From: Entonaema liquescens
Lineage: Eukaryota > Ascomycota > Sordariomycetes > Xylariales > Xylariaceae
Length of the DNA stretch: 64,000 bases
Direction: 5' to 3'
Assembly (NCBI GenBank): GCA_902805475.1
Contig: CADCSX010000002.1
Location: 3,534,001 to 3,598,000 of the forward strand
Both the position numbers and the translations under genes were made by a program. Positions 36,046 through 47,879 of the stretch are shown here, one piece after another; the stretch's first letter is position 1, and each line of letters starts with the position of its first letter. The notes beneath the pieces are model-generated. The model ran no database searches. It saw nothing but the letters and a program-made list of their open reading frames with translations, and was not told where the DNA came from.

Positions 36046-38006
36046 ATGCATTTCGCAGGCTTATATTCTTTAGTGTGTTTATTACCGCCACTCGCAGTTG
36101 CTGCTGACACAGATGATATTAACTATCGACATGTGAAGCAAGTCGCAATCATAGGTAAGTCGAAAATAGGAGGCAGCTTTATCTCGCAGCCTAACCATAC
36201 GATGTATACAATAAAAAACCCAAGATCGAAGTTATCGAATTTAGCATAATTGCGTGCAATTATATAACTTCAACTGGGTAGATCGCTTGTATCTTTCCTC
36301 GGGAATACGGTTTATGACGCGGTTAACTTCATATTGTTCTCTTTAACTAACGCGTTCGTTAGGTGCTGGTGCTGCCGGTTCTTCTACGGCTTATCACTTG
36401 CATAAATATGCTGAGGAAGAAGGGATCGATGTCAATATTACCATCTTTGAGAAGACCAACCACATCGGTGGTCGCACCCTGACGGTCAATATCTATGATG
36501 ACCCTCTCAACCCAGTTGAGCTGGGAGCTTCTATTTTTGTTGACGTGAATCATATCCTATACAATGCCACCAGGGACTTCAACCTACCTCTTAAGGAGCC
36601 GGGTACTGATGAGAAGGGTCTGTTGGGTATTTGGGATGGAAAGAGCTTCGTTTACACGCAAGACTCCGAATCCTGGGGTTGGTGGAACCTCGCCAAGCTC
36701 TTCTGGAAGTATGGAACCGCTCCGTACTACACTCATCGTCTCGTCCAAGATACCGTCGGAACTTTCTTGAAGCTTTATCAGTCGCCGTACTTCCCCTTCA
36801 GGTCCCTCTCGACTACTGCGTATGAGCTCGGTCTCGTGAAGATAACGAGCTTGACTGGGAAACAATTCCTGGAGGAGAACAAGCTCGACGGCCCGTTTGC
36901 TCACGATATCGTGCAAGCAAGCACCCGTGTCAATTATGCCTCGAATCTGCAGTACATTCACGGCCTGGGTACCATGGTCAGTTCTTCCAATAACCCTTAA
37001 TCAACCAAGCTGATCTAATATTTGAGTCTAGGTTGCGATGGCCCCTGAAGGAGCTGTGGCTGTCGCGGGCGGCAATTGGCAGATATTTTCCAATATGGTG
37101 GCAAACTCCAAAGCACACATTTCCCTGAATTCGACTGTCTCTGCGATTACCAAGGAAAAGAGCAGTACGTCTAGCTTGGTGCCGCCAAAATACAGATTAC
37201 AGACAACGACCACCGGTGCTACCAACAATAAGGCAACAACATACCCAGTCGCCTTTGATGATGTCGTCATCGCAACTCCGTACCAATTCAGTGGTATCCG
37301 CCACGATGAGAACGTCATACCCCACCCTGTAGACTCAATCCCCTATGTCGAACTACACGTGACGCTATTCGCATCTCCCTACAGATTCAGCGCAGAGTTC
37401 TTCAACCTAGAGCCAGCCGCCACAGTACCTATCTCCGTGCTTACGACATTAGCCGAAGACGATGAAGCGAAGCCCGGACCAGAGGGAGCTGGAAGCGCAG
37501 GTTTCTTCTCGGCAACGTTAGTCAAAGTGGTGACAAACCCAAAAACGGAGAATGCCGAGTATGTGTATAAGATCTTCTCGCCTCACAAGGTGACGCCCGA
37601 GTTCTTGTCCCGACTACTGGGCGTTCAGGTGCCGGACACATTCACTCGACCCTCAGATAACGACGAGGGTGTGACGGAGGGCGCGTCGATTACTCTTGAT
37701 CCCATCTCATGGTACCATCCTACGATCTTCCATCCCTATCCCCAGAAGTACCCTCGCGTTACATTCCAGGACCCCATTCTAGGGGACGGGCTGTATTACA
37801 CATCTGGTATCGAGAGTTTCATTTCGACTATGGAGACGAGCGCGCTTATGGGCATGAATGTCGCGCGGCTCATTGCTGACGACTACTTGAGTAATCTGCG
37901 CACGGTTGGTAACGAAGGAGAGAACTCCCAGAAAGTTGGATCTGAATGGCAGAATGAAACTGCGGCAGGACGTGATTTACTGGATGAGGACATGGAGGAG
38001 CTTTAG
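36046..38006 (+). CDS. Prenylcysteine lyase / oxidase (FAD-dependent)
   Basis: Three exons (36046-36154, 36363-36976, 37032-38006) give 565 residues. A signal peptide (HFAGLYSLVCLLPPLAVA) precedes the FAD motif VAIIGAGAAGSSTAYHL, which spans the first intron; that intron is unusually long at 208 nt. GGRTLTV, GLGTMVAMAPEGAVAVAGG and WYHPTIFHPYPQ fit the lysosomal/vacuolar PCYOX family, which releases free cysteine and an isoprenoid aldehyde from degraded prenylated proteins. The start at 36046 is preferred over an upstream in-frame ATG at 36001 because it begins a clean signal peptide. Confidence 0.9.
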
Positions 38007-38247
38007 GAAATGCGCCCTTTTATTGTCGTGTTTAAATAGCTCATGCAAATTGACTAATGAGATTTCTATCGTAACCACCTAGTTATCGTGGAATGACAGG
38101 GTAGAAAATGAAGTTGTAATATTCGTATGAACCCCTGTCTTCACTTCGACGTCGTAGATAACTTCCATACCTACCTAGGTAAGGGAGATATACTCTTCTT
38201 TCACTTGCTCCCGCCACAGTGCCTACCTAACTAGGCAGTCTATTTGG

Positions 38248-41200
38248 TTACACACTTGAGTGACCCACCGTTGCTCTTCTTGTTGCCTCCTTGTTATAAA
38301 ATGTATTCCGAAGCCGCTGTGGGAAGGATAGTAGGCTCCGCTGATCTGGCGTATGGGAAGAATGCCCATTACCACCGTCATTCTCTTTTTCAGTCCCAGA
38401 TAGAGAACCTTTGGAACTAGTTCCATTCCCAATACTCTCTTGGTCAGCTTTCGTAAATCGCCTGTGGATTCTCTGTTTGAAATCATCCATCCTGGCTCTA
38501 TCTTTAGTCTGGCGAGCGTAAACTTCCGCCTCTTGGTAAAACTTCTTGTATGACCAGCTATTATTGCGCCAGAAGTTGTACAGGCCGGATTTCACTGCAA
38601 TGGTAGTCGTGGTTTTCTTCATCAGGTAGAACAAGCTAGCGCGAATCCAGACCACGAAGGCGAGCAGGCAACTTAAGATAATGACGGCAGCCGAGATAGT
38701 AACTGAAGGTTTTAAGAATGCGTCAGTTTGAATATGTAGGTAGATATGTGTGGTGGATAGAAATTTCATCTTACACATGTACAAGAGCTCATAGCGGATA
38801 GACCAAGTTTCACTGGTAATTTCAATATTGTTCATACCGAAGATACTGCTCATGAATGACAGGGAAGCTAGAGGACCAAGGCTGTCAGTAAATCCGGAAT
38901 CTCATAGCTTCGGTTTAACTTACGAAAACAATTGTCACGATCGTGAATATCATAATCGATCTGCCCTGCTTATCAGTTTCGTCTGATTGCTTAGCAGACT
39001 GCCACGCCTGTACAACGCTAGCCTGCTGTTGTTTCAACCTCGAAAGGTCTTTGACCTAAAGTTCAATAAGCTCATAATGTCCTCGTGCAAATTGGCTCGT
39101 GGGAAGAGTTAAGAATTGGGTTCTTACACTTTTGGAGGTATTTTCGGCGAGGTTCCGTAACTCTTCAAGTTGGCTGATCCTCCCTATGACAGTTTGTAGG
39201 AGCTCATCGGCATTGAGATTGAACCAATTGTAGTCATCCCGCTTCTCGTCATTCTTATCCCCATCCAATGATTTATTATCTTCCTTCTTATGACTTCCTA
39301 GATCCTCACGTATCGGCTCTGTTTCCTCCCGTCGGTGATTGCCGATTAGTTTCCCCTTCTTATTGCCGAAATCCCCGAATGGATCTAGCAAACATTTAGC
39401 GTTGGCGATGAATTCGGTGAGCATTTGCCTGTGGATTCTTGTAATATGTAGCATGATGTCCAACTCTTCCACTATGTCTTTGATCTCCCACTCGAGCTTG
39501 CCCTCTGGATGGATGTCAAGGAGCGCCAAGTGGAGTTTAGAAACATCTCCATGGTGATGGGATTTATAGACTTCATTAGCATCATCAGCCCACCGCCATA
39601 GCCTCTCGAAAGCTATAGTTTGTTTACGCATCTGCCATTTTTATTAGAATCGACCTAGCCTAGCGTTAAGGTATAGCACTCACGATATTCCCGATAGCTT
39701 TAGAAAACATGTCAATCACTTGTGGCTGATGGCTTGCTGTTCTGGTTCTATTGAATAGTGTATTGGCACATTCGTCGATAATGATTAGAGCCAAGTCGAA
39801 AGCAGTGCGGATTTGATCGGCGCCGGTGTGCTGCATGCGAACTCTTATTGACTTGTGAACGGCCGAGCTGTCTTGTTTATTCGAGCCGTATCGTTTCGGA
39901 AAGCAAGTAATAATCGTATTTGCGTCCAAAATCCACATCCACAACTGGTCCACCATGATGACACGGGACAGCTTCTGAATATTCTTTTTGCACTCTTCAC
40001 AGTCAGCCTGAATTTTGGGTCCTAATTCGGGGTCCAGCTTAGGGTCCAGTTTGGGGTCTAGCTTCGGATGCCCCTCCCATGTATTAGTCTCCGGGATATA
40101 TCTGTGAAATTGTTCGGATTGTGCAGTGGTGTATCTATATATGACCTGGTCTCGGTCTCGTTCCCATGTCGACTTCGGTGTCCAATGGTAAGCTTGGTCG
40201 AGCGTACGACGCGGATGAAGAGGCGGATCGACAGAGAGGTATGTTCGAAGTAGCTGTTTATCCCGGTAATTTGACATCCCTTCATAGAGTCTCGCGGCGT
40301 CGAGGAGCAACTGACCCAAAGGGCGTTTAATCTCAATCCGGCCATTATCGTCGACATTGAGCTTACTTTTCAATAATCTTTCCTCTTTCATGAGCTTCAA
40401 TAGTTGGCTCATAGTTGATACTTTTATTTTAGACTTTGGTTGCCGAGGGGCCGCTGCCTCTGGTGGTACCAGATTTTCGTACTTAATTCCCAATCTTTTA
40501 GCTTTCTCTTCTGCTTTACGTTTGAACTCGGCTTCCTTAGCATCTGCCATGATATCATCAATTTCGGCAGTGAACTGCTCGCTCTTTCTGGACGTATCCC
40601 AGTGAAGGTATGGCATCTATGTTTTTGTCAGGTTATATCTCTTTTCATTTCACTGAGGCCAAAACTCACGAAGAGGACCATATTCTCATGAAGATCTTTC
40701 ATATTCTCTGGATCTGTACGCTTGTTAATACATAATAGCTTAAGATCTATCGGCACCGCTGGTTACCTGACGATATCGTTGAGCAAAGAGGTCTCATGTG
40801 CCTTGCGTGTGCCGGGCTATGAGGGTGGCTACCTTGTAGCTGTCCTCGCCAATATTGGTCACGAAGGATCATGTAAGCTTTCGTCTTTCTCTCTCGTTTC
40901 AGTTCACGATGTATCTTGTGGTAGTTTGGCCGTTCTTCGCCAAAGTATCGCCCAATAGCTTTCTACTGATTGTTGGCTTCTTCAAACACCTATAACCTTA
41001 TGGATGAAATACTTACTTCGACCCACTGCAAAGAAGTTAACTAAGAACTCTATAGATTGTAGGATGTGGTTCAAAACATACATCCATATTATTAGAGGGA
41101 ATGTGGAAGTATCTGACGAGCTTTTCAGTCGAGGATCCGCGGTATTCCAATAGTTTGTTGTCTTTGCTTAGCAGATTTCCCAGTGTAATCTTCTGATCCG

Positions 41201-41741
41201 GGAACCTGCTCCGCACATTATGACCCTGTACGTCATCAGGATTACTATCCTTAAACTGAATTATTGGCACGGTAATATCTCTTTCTAGGTCATAAGCAAC
41301 CACTGAGTCTTCCTCTTGCGCCGATGAATTTCCCTGGTTCTCATGGGATTGACCCAGATTCCGGGCCTCAAGCCAGGCCTTACGGCTTGCTATTACCTTG
41401 TCCACCAAGTGGTGGTCCTTCTCATCTTTCGACAACTTTTGGCGAAGGAAATCGATACGCTTCAATTCACGCTTGCAGTTGGTTTCCCACGATTTTCTCT
41501 TTCGGTCTGTAATTTCCTTTGCCTCTTCGTGGGTCTTGCCACAGGCTTGCTCTTGGTGCTTCTTCTCCTCTTTCCAGATATCGAAATCTTCGTCGAAAAA
41601 CCGCGCTCTGACTTTGAGTTGGATACATCCTAGATAGTGGACTAAATGATCTGTGATATTGTCACCGTGCTCCTCAGGGCTAAGGCAAGTAATCTCGGGA
41701 CTAGTTTCGTTGTTCATATTGGGGTTTGTATCGCTACTCAT
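38248..41741 (-). CDS. CorA-like Mg2+ transporter domain protein
   Basis: Nine exons on the minus strand: 41741-41082, a 9-nt microexon 41025-41017 (WVE), 40962-40767, 40713-40670, 40616-39684, 39631-39128, 39055-38924, 38867-38775 and 38702-38248. The order is fungal CorA-like: IPSNNMDWVEKAIGRYF, a long charged region, a signature near RTLDQAYHWTP, VDQLWMWILDANTIITCFPKR, then QGRSIMIFTIVTIVF and FMSSIFGMN leading into a second helix VTISAAVIILSCLLAFVVW. At the exon 7/8 joint the conserved FLPLSF would be read only if one C is missing from a CCC run at 38862-38864. An alternative donor keeps the frame but adds a residue. About 910 residues with two C-terminal membrane helices. Transport has not been shown for these long fungal proteins. 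Confidence 0.83.
40028..40069. repeat. 12-bp coding minisatellite (KLDP repeat)
   Basis: Within the CorA-like gene a 12-bp unit encoding K-L-D-P is repeated about three times, followed by a diverged ELGP unit. It lies in the hydrophilic region before the VDQLWMWI motif. Confidence 0.6.
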
Positions 41742-43565
41742 CTTGGGTTTAGGTAGGGGTGTCTGAATTAAGAAGTATAAAGAGCTAGGTTTGATACATA
41801 AAATCGAAAAGCCATAGCCAGATAGAGAAGGAAGCTGTTAAAGAACTCGAGCCCTAGAGCAAAATCCATAGTTTAATAATCATAATAAGTACCTACATTA
41901 GGTACCTACCTAGGTACCTATCTGTATGAAGTGTTCATTTTACCTAGCTGTGGAAGCGTAACGACCACCGCATTTACGGCACCACCTGTTACGGAGATGC
42001 GCATACTTGCTCCAACAATACCAACCAATACTTTTTACTCAAATACGATGACTATGCGAGAAGCGATCGAAATAGTTAGATACGGCCTGTAGCCTCATCG
42101 GCGAATACCTAGTAAATTCCTGGACGCCGAGCTGGCACACATCGGGGTTTCCCTGAGAGCATGTAAGAGCTGGCAATCAGATATGAAGCTGAGATATATT
42201 GATGTATTACAACGCCTGTTCATTCCGGGATTGCTTCTCGGTAGCAGGGGATAGGCTGCAGTCATTGATGCGGCTGAAAGTGCCACAACACGTTGGCTAC
42301 AGCTATTGGGAAGTGCGAAACAATTGGATAAGAAGAGACGCAAGACCAGTATCGGGTAGCTATGCAGTTGGAACAGTACTTTACATTTGTTGGACCAGAA
42401 GGTCCCGTATAGCAGGTCACTAAATTAATAACGTGAGTGAGCAAAAGAGTCATGTCTCCCTCGAACCCAATAGAAATGGAAATGGACCTTTTGACCGAAA
42501 GAATTGAGGCTCTATTGTGATATCAATCGGCGATGGACTTGCATATAGTATACACATTCGGATACGTGCTTAGCTTCATCGCCCCTGTCCGAGGGACCAG
42601 TTACATTACAGTCGTGGTATTCAGTCCGCCAAGCCCGCAGCCTGCCTTATATTGGAAAATATTTTCAGCAGCACGACATCAGGCTGCGTCACACTCAGCT
42701 GCAATTCCATTTTCAACTGCCAAAGGGTTCTAAGCTCATTCGAAAGCCTTACAATCATTAGTTTTTTATTCAGGTTTAGGCTCAATCCTCTGGGTAGCTT
42801 CGTCATGAGCAGCTCACCTCGGCTTCTTGCTTTTACTCCCCCCCTTCTTTTGCGTATGCAACCCCCATGCAGCATTCGTAGGTACCCAGGTAGGGTTGAG
42901 CTCTTGAGGATCTAGCGTAGCCTTATTTGAAAATGCATTAACCCGATCCCATTATCACATGTCCCGATTTCTTATGAGGAAAAGGAGGCGGGGTCGTAAA
43001 AACATGCACCTCCAAGCTACCACAACGATAGCTAAGCGAAATATACTGTCAATTATGGTAGATTTTCCCTCATTTTCTTTTTCGTTTCTTATAAACTAAA
43101 CTATATAGCGCGTGAGATCGAGTGTCCACCAGCCTCGTGACTGTAGTCCAATCAACTCTCTCGGCCAACTTGTAGATGGTGCAGAAGTGAACGCGATGCC
43201 ATGGTTTAACTCCTATGCTGATAAAAACTACTATGGCATCCAAAATATGATATAAATGAAACCGCGGGTCCTATCTTCTTAAAAATCTTATTTAATAGAC
43301 ATATTTCCTTATGATGAGCCGGCGTGCTAGATGTATGAAAGCGCCGTCCGCGGACGCCGATCGGTGCCCGTCGGAATCTCGCGATAAAATTCGTTGCTAA
43401 AGGGGGTAACCGATATAATTAAGTCAATAATTATTAAAGTAGAACGCAAAGCGTGTCTCATTTTAAGGGTGCTTTCGCATATAGCTATATCTTTGGATTC
43501 ATAATCACTACTAAAGCTATTAATCTGCGGTAACGGATATTGTCACCATCGCGGAAATCTATATC
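41742..43565. other. Divergent intergenic region, 1.8 kb, no gene seen
   Basis: The region lies between the CorA-like and LAG1 starts. It contains clustered palindromic motifs at 41890-41925 (GTACCTACCTAGGTACC) and CCCAGGTAGG at 42885. Frames at 42199-42423 and 42533-42915 have no family resemblance. Confidence 0.45.
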
Positions 43566-44849
43566 ATGGATAGTCACCTTAGGCCAAGGCATAATACATC
43601 GCGTCGGCGTGGGGAGGATGGTGTTCACATCGGAAGCATGATTCAAAATCTTTCACTGCCTCGGAACGGTCATGCGAGCTGGCCGACAGGGAAGAAGTAT
43701 CATAAACGCAGAAAGGGGCGATCTCTGCTGCGACGGTCATGGACTCTACCGCTGATACTCACGTTAGCGACCCTCTTTCTCTACGCTCTCAATCCGACAA
43801 GCTCTAACATTATTCACCACTTTCTATTCCTATCTTACAAGGTAGATGATGTTGACGGTTCTCCACAGTACGCCAAAGGCCCCTGGGACTTCGCTTTCGT
43901 GGGCTTCTATACCATCCTCCTCTCCTTTACCCGCGAGTTCATCATGTACGAGGTGTTGTGTCCACTGGCTCGAAGTCTAGGCATCAGGTCGCGGGCTAAG
44001 CAGTTACGATTCATGGAACAGATGTATATCGCCTTCTATATCGCGTTCATTGGACCCTTCGGGATGTACTGCATGAAGCAGATTCCAGTGTGGTATTTCA
44101 ATACCAAGGGTATGTACGAAGGCTTCCCACACAGGACGCACAACGCGAATCTCAAGTTCTATTACCTCTTCCAAGCTGCATTTTGGGTACAACAGTCGCT
44201 CGTCATGATATTAGGGTTTGAAAAGAGGAGGAAGGACTTCAAGGAGCTTGTCGGTCATCATATCGTGACGATAGCCCTTATTGGCCTTAGCTATAGGTTC
44301 CACTTTACGTATATGGGGATCGCAGTCTACGTCACCCACGATATAAGCGACTTTTTCCTTGCCGTAAGTTATTCAAGCTTATATCAGCTCTCCTCTTGTG
44401 TTCCCTATGCCCATCATGACGATCATCAGCTAACCCGTGACATACAGGTATCCAAGTCGTTGAACTACATTAACAATCCTTACCAAGGGCACTCGTTCGG
44501 CTTGTGTATAATTATATGGACCTACTTACGACATTACATCAACCTCCGCATCATCTATTCCCTCTTCAACGAATTTAGCACCATCGGACCATACGAACTC
44601 GATTGGGAGACGGAACAATTCAAATGTCCTCTATCAAAAGTCGTAACCCTCAGCCTACTGGCATCGCTACAAGCCTTGAATCTATTCTGGCTCTACTGCC
44701 TTCTGCGCAATGCTTATAGGTTTGCTTTCCTCGGAATCGCGAAGGACGATAGGTCGGAAGATGAAGCGCCGGAGATGGAAAACATCGCTGACACTTTGGT
44801 GGGTCAGGAGGAGAAGCCTCCCCTGAATGGCAACTTGGTACATGCGTAG
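43566..44849 (+). CDS. LAG1: Sphingosine N-acyltransferase (ceramide synthase), LAG1/TLC domain
   Basis: Two exons (43566-44363, 44448-44849) give 399 residues. A basic N-terminus (KKYHKRRKGRS) precedes at least six membrane helices. The Lag1 motif is clear: the catalytic di-His in KELVGHHIVT, then YVTHDISDFFLA joined over the intron to VSKSLNYINNP. The 84-nt intron (44364-44447; GTAAGT, GCTAACC, CAG) is divisible by three and free of stops, so it looks like extra coding sequence unless spliced. The enzyme joins acyl-CoA to a long-chain base in the ER membrane. LAG1 versus LAC1 type cannot be told from this sequence alone. Confidence 0.93.
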   Translation: MDSHLRPRHNTSRRRGEDGVHIGSMIQNLSLPRNGHASWPTGKKYHKRRKGRSLLRRSWTLPLILTLATLFLYALNPTSSNIIHHFLFLSYKVDDVDGSPQYAKGPWDFAFVGFYTILLSFTREFIMYEVLCPLARSLGIRSRAKQLRFMEQMYIAFYIAFIGPFGMYCMKQIPVWYFNTKGMYEGFPHRTHNANLKFYYLFQAAFWVQQSLVMILGFEKRRKDFKELVGHHIVTIALIGLSYRFHFTYMGIAVYVTHDISDFFLAVSYSSLYQLSSCVPYAHHDDHQLTRDIQVSKSLNYINNPYQGHSFGLCIIIWTYLRHYINLRIIYSLFNEFSTIGPYELDWETEQFKCPLSKVVTLSLLASLQALNLFWLYCLLRNAYRFAFLGIAKDDRSEDEAPEMENIADTLVGQEEKPPLNGNLVHA

Positions 44850-45996
44850 AGTTGCAGAGCGCCAACACCACAACAACTGTAATGTTTAATCATATTAGCA
44901 ACTAGATACTATCGATCTATACCCTTTGAGTATATAGAATTCCAATATAGAGCGAGAGTATTAACAGAATTATGGAACATGAAAGCTTCTATGGCTACGT
45001 TGGTTACCTTCCCAGGTAGGTAAGTAGAATGAGTTTCTGATAGACCCGGGTTCACTTTCCTTATTTTCAAATATATTGTGCGTTTAATGCCGAGGTATTG
45101 TTCAAAATGCTAGGCGGTTGTTTTAGGTTGAATATTCTTAAACCCTGACAAGCTAGAATATCTTGCAAATTCCTCTATTTTATTAATCCATCTCCTATAC
45201 GCGTTGTATCAAGGCGCCGGATCACCGTATTGACAATCAGGTGGATTCAATTTACATAGCCACCTCCACGTGTCACGGCCCAGACTCAAGTGCACTTAAT
45301 GCTAACGCCTCCTATTCAAAGAACAGCTGTGCCGCACCAAGCGTCCGTGGCAGTCATTCCATATGACTGAGGCCAAGATATATAATTGGAAGTCTTGTAG
45401 TGACCTCTTATTTGGAAGTCAATGACATGATAGGTATTACTAAGTTGCAACCGCCGGATTGCATGTTTTGATGTCTGTCTAGACGTTAATAAGCATTGGA
45501 CTATCTGCTTCCGTTGGCATGTAGATGGCCATGTAAATAGTCTTTCAACAACGTCATATAGAGAGAACCATAATGCCAAGTGTTCTCAAGACATGAGTAC
45601 ATGTGCTATAAGTTGAATCGAATTCGACTTACGTATTCCCTAACATTCGGACACCTTTTTCATCCCGGCGCCGGTGGGCAGTGCTTGGTGATTACACTAC
45701 TGTAAGTTATTCGGCTCAAATAGGATGGTAAGGTGCGGTTCGTCCGAGAAGATCGATCGGAATTATAACAATACAGGGGTTAATCCCGGAAGGATTGAGC
45801 AACGCACGGAGGTTACTCACTATGGTATCCGGCCGGGATTGACGGAGCATTAACTTTGAGATTTCCAACTCAATTGCTTTCGTATAAGTAGGCTGCTGTC
45901 GAACGTGATGCAAAATGCATTATCTAGCGTTATATGCGTCGTGCATCCCTTCTGCTATTCCTGTTTTATTGTAGTAACTGGCAAGGGCAATACAAT
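44850..45996. other. Intergenic, no gene seen
   Basis: About 1.1 kb between LAG1 and the kelch gene, with CCCAGGTAGGTA at 45012-45023. No convincing frame. Confidence 0.45.
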
Positions 45997-47037
45997 ATGA
46001 AGCCATCCGCATTCTTTTTATCACTCCCTTTGGCTGCGTCGGTCGAAGCATCCCCTCTCGGCCAACGAGACGCGCAGCCCAACTTTCGGTGGACAGATCT
46101 TCCTGCCGTTGGCAATGGTGCTCCTATTCAGGAACACGGCACCACGGCAACCGATACTCATATCTACCTCCTAGGTGGCATTTCCCCCAACGCCAACACC
46201 AGCATACCTGCGATCCAGTCGAGAAACACGTTCGAAGCGTATTCGATTGAAGATGGAACATGGGAGAGACTCGAGCCTATTCCTGAGGCTTTCACTCACA
46301 TCAACGCCGCCGCCGTTAATGGCAAGATCTACGTGCTTGGGGGGCTCACGGGAGACGGGGCAGACAGGGTATGGCGATCAACACGGGACAGTTTTGTCTA
46401 TGATATCGCAACTCGTGCGTGGTCGTCATTACCTCCTATGCCGGAGGGAGAAGGCCGTGGGTCCGCCGCTATAGGCGTTTCGGGAGACGTTATATACTTA
46501 GCTGGAGGATTGGATCGGCTGGAAATTGGTGGCGAGCAATTGACGCTCGACATCGTGACCGCCTACGATACCAAAAAGGGGACGTGGACGACGCTCCCGA
46601 GCATTCCCGCACCACGAGACCACGTCGGCGGGGTAATCATAGGCCAGAGATTCTGGGTTGTCGGTGGCCGTGATCACGGACAGGTGAACGTGCGCAACAC
46701 AACTTGGTCTCTTGATATCACTGCGCCGGAAAAGGGATGGACAGCTCACGCCGAGATGCCAACTGCTCGCGGTGGACTTGCCCTTGGAGTTACTGGCGAT
46801 TACATTGCGACTTTTGGAGGCGAGGGCAACCCTGACCCTGCGTCGAATGGTGTGTTCAGCGAGACAGAGGTTTACAGCATAAAGGAAGACAAATGGTTTA
46901 AGCAACCCGCTATGCCGCACCCTAGGCATGGTACGGCAGCTGCCTCGGTAAAGGGCCGCATCTACATTCCTGGCGGTGGTATTGTTTTGGGCTCGGGACC
47001 TGTAGATACGTTTGATGCATTTGAATTGAGCCCTTGA
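45997..47037 (+). CDS. Secreted kelch-repeat protein
   Basis: A single exon of 346 residues from the ATG at 45997, chosen because it starts a signal peptide (KPSAFFLSLPLAASVEA). An in-frame ATG at 45934 adds 21 residues and is less likely. Five to six kelch blades are visible with the GG pair and a following Tyr/Trp: IYLLGGI, IYVLGGL, VIYLAGG, FWVVGGR, IATFGGEG and IYIPGGG. It should fold as a beta-propeller outside the cell. No catalytic residues of galactose oxidase are seen, and the role is unknown. Confidence 0.85.
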   Translation: MKPSAFFLSLPLAASVEASPLGQRDAQPNFRWTDLPAVGNGAPIQEHGTTATDTHIYLLGGISPNANTSIPAIQSRNTFEAYSIEDGTWERLEPIPEAFTHINAAAVNGKIYVLGGLTGDGADRVWRSTRDSFVYDIATRAWSSLPPMPEGEGRGSAAIGVSGDVIYLAGGLDRLEIGGEQLTLDIVTAYDTKKGTWTTLPSIPAPRDHVGGVIIGQRFWVVGGRDHGQVNVRNTTWSLDITAPEKGWTAHAEMPTARGGLALGVTGDYIATFGGEGNPDPASNGVFSETEVYSIKEDKWFKQPAMPHPRHGTAAASVKGRIYIPGGGIVLGSGPVDTFDAFELSP

Positions 47038-47879
47038 TACTCTATTGAGATGATAGAGCGAATGGAGAAAGGGTGGAGTTGGCATCACGCGAAATAGATA
47101 TAGATTTCAATTTATTTGGATATATTTCCTGCGATTTATTGTCTTGTGTTGGTGATAACCTTTACTACCTTTGTTACTTACATGAGTAATACGATTAGAG
47201 GAACCTGGTTCGGAGTGTTATAAGTCCCAGAAGCCATTACTCTCATACTCTAATCTCTAATTAAGATATCTTCCTGATTTATTGAATCATACAAGTCGGC
47301 TTTTCAGAAGAGTACTATTAAAACGTAAATGTTAACTAGCATTTCATATTCAATCTCATGATGTTTAATCTCGTGAGCGAGCTGAAGCCATATAAAAGAT
47401 AGGGGGCTAGGATGTGGGGCTTAACAATCAGGGGTTAGAATAGCCATTTTTATTCGGACTTAGCAAACCAATTCTAAAATTTATTCCGAGCAACATCTAT
47501 TTCCAGTCTTCCACGATAACACCCTTAAATTATTTACTCAAACCTGCACATGCGAACTATTAATATTAAAGATTTTCCTCTCAGCATATCAATCCTAGGT
47601 TCTAATTCAAAGCTAGGAAAGCCATGATCTGTCTTGTTAGTGAGCTAGGCGGGGCCTAGAACAGCCCTGCGAGCAATGAGGCAATTGTCGACGTGGGGGG
47701 GCGAGCATCAACTAAAGCGACCTGGGGTTGGTGAGTATTAGCTAGCTTGGCATTCTCGCTAGTGTAAGCGAGGGTGACTCTCATGATCGAACAGAGACGA
47801 GATTTTGGCAAATTTTATCGTTCCTCGCGGCGTTCCTTTTGCAGAATAGGAAAAATAGTGAATACTCCATTGGTCTATC
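47038..47879. other. Intergenic, no gene seen
   Basis: About 840 bp between the kelch and MFS genes. Frames antisense to the MFS first exon (47759-48083) are judged shadows. Confidence 0.45.

Noticed and set aside
42095..42915. Several 60-87-residue frames between the CorA-like and LAG1 genes
   Set aside because: They overlap on both strands, lack introns that would join them and match no family I recognise.
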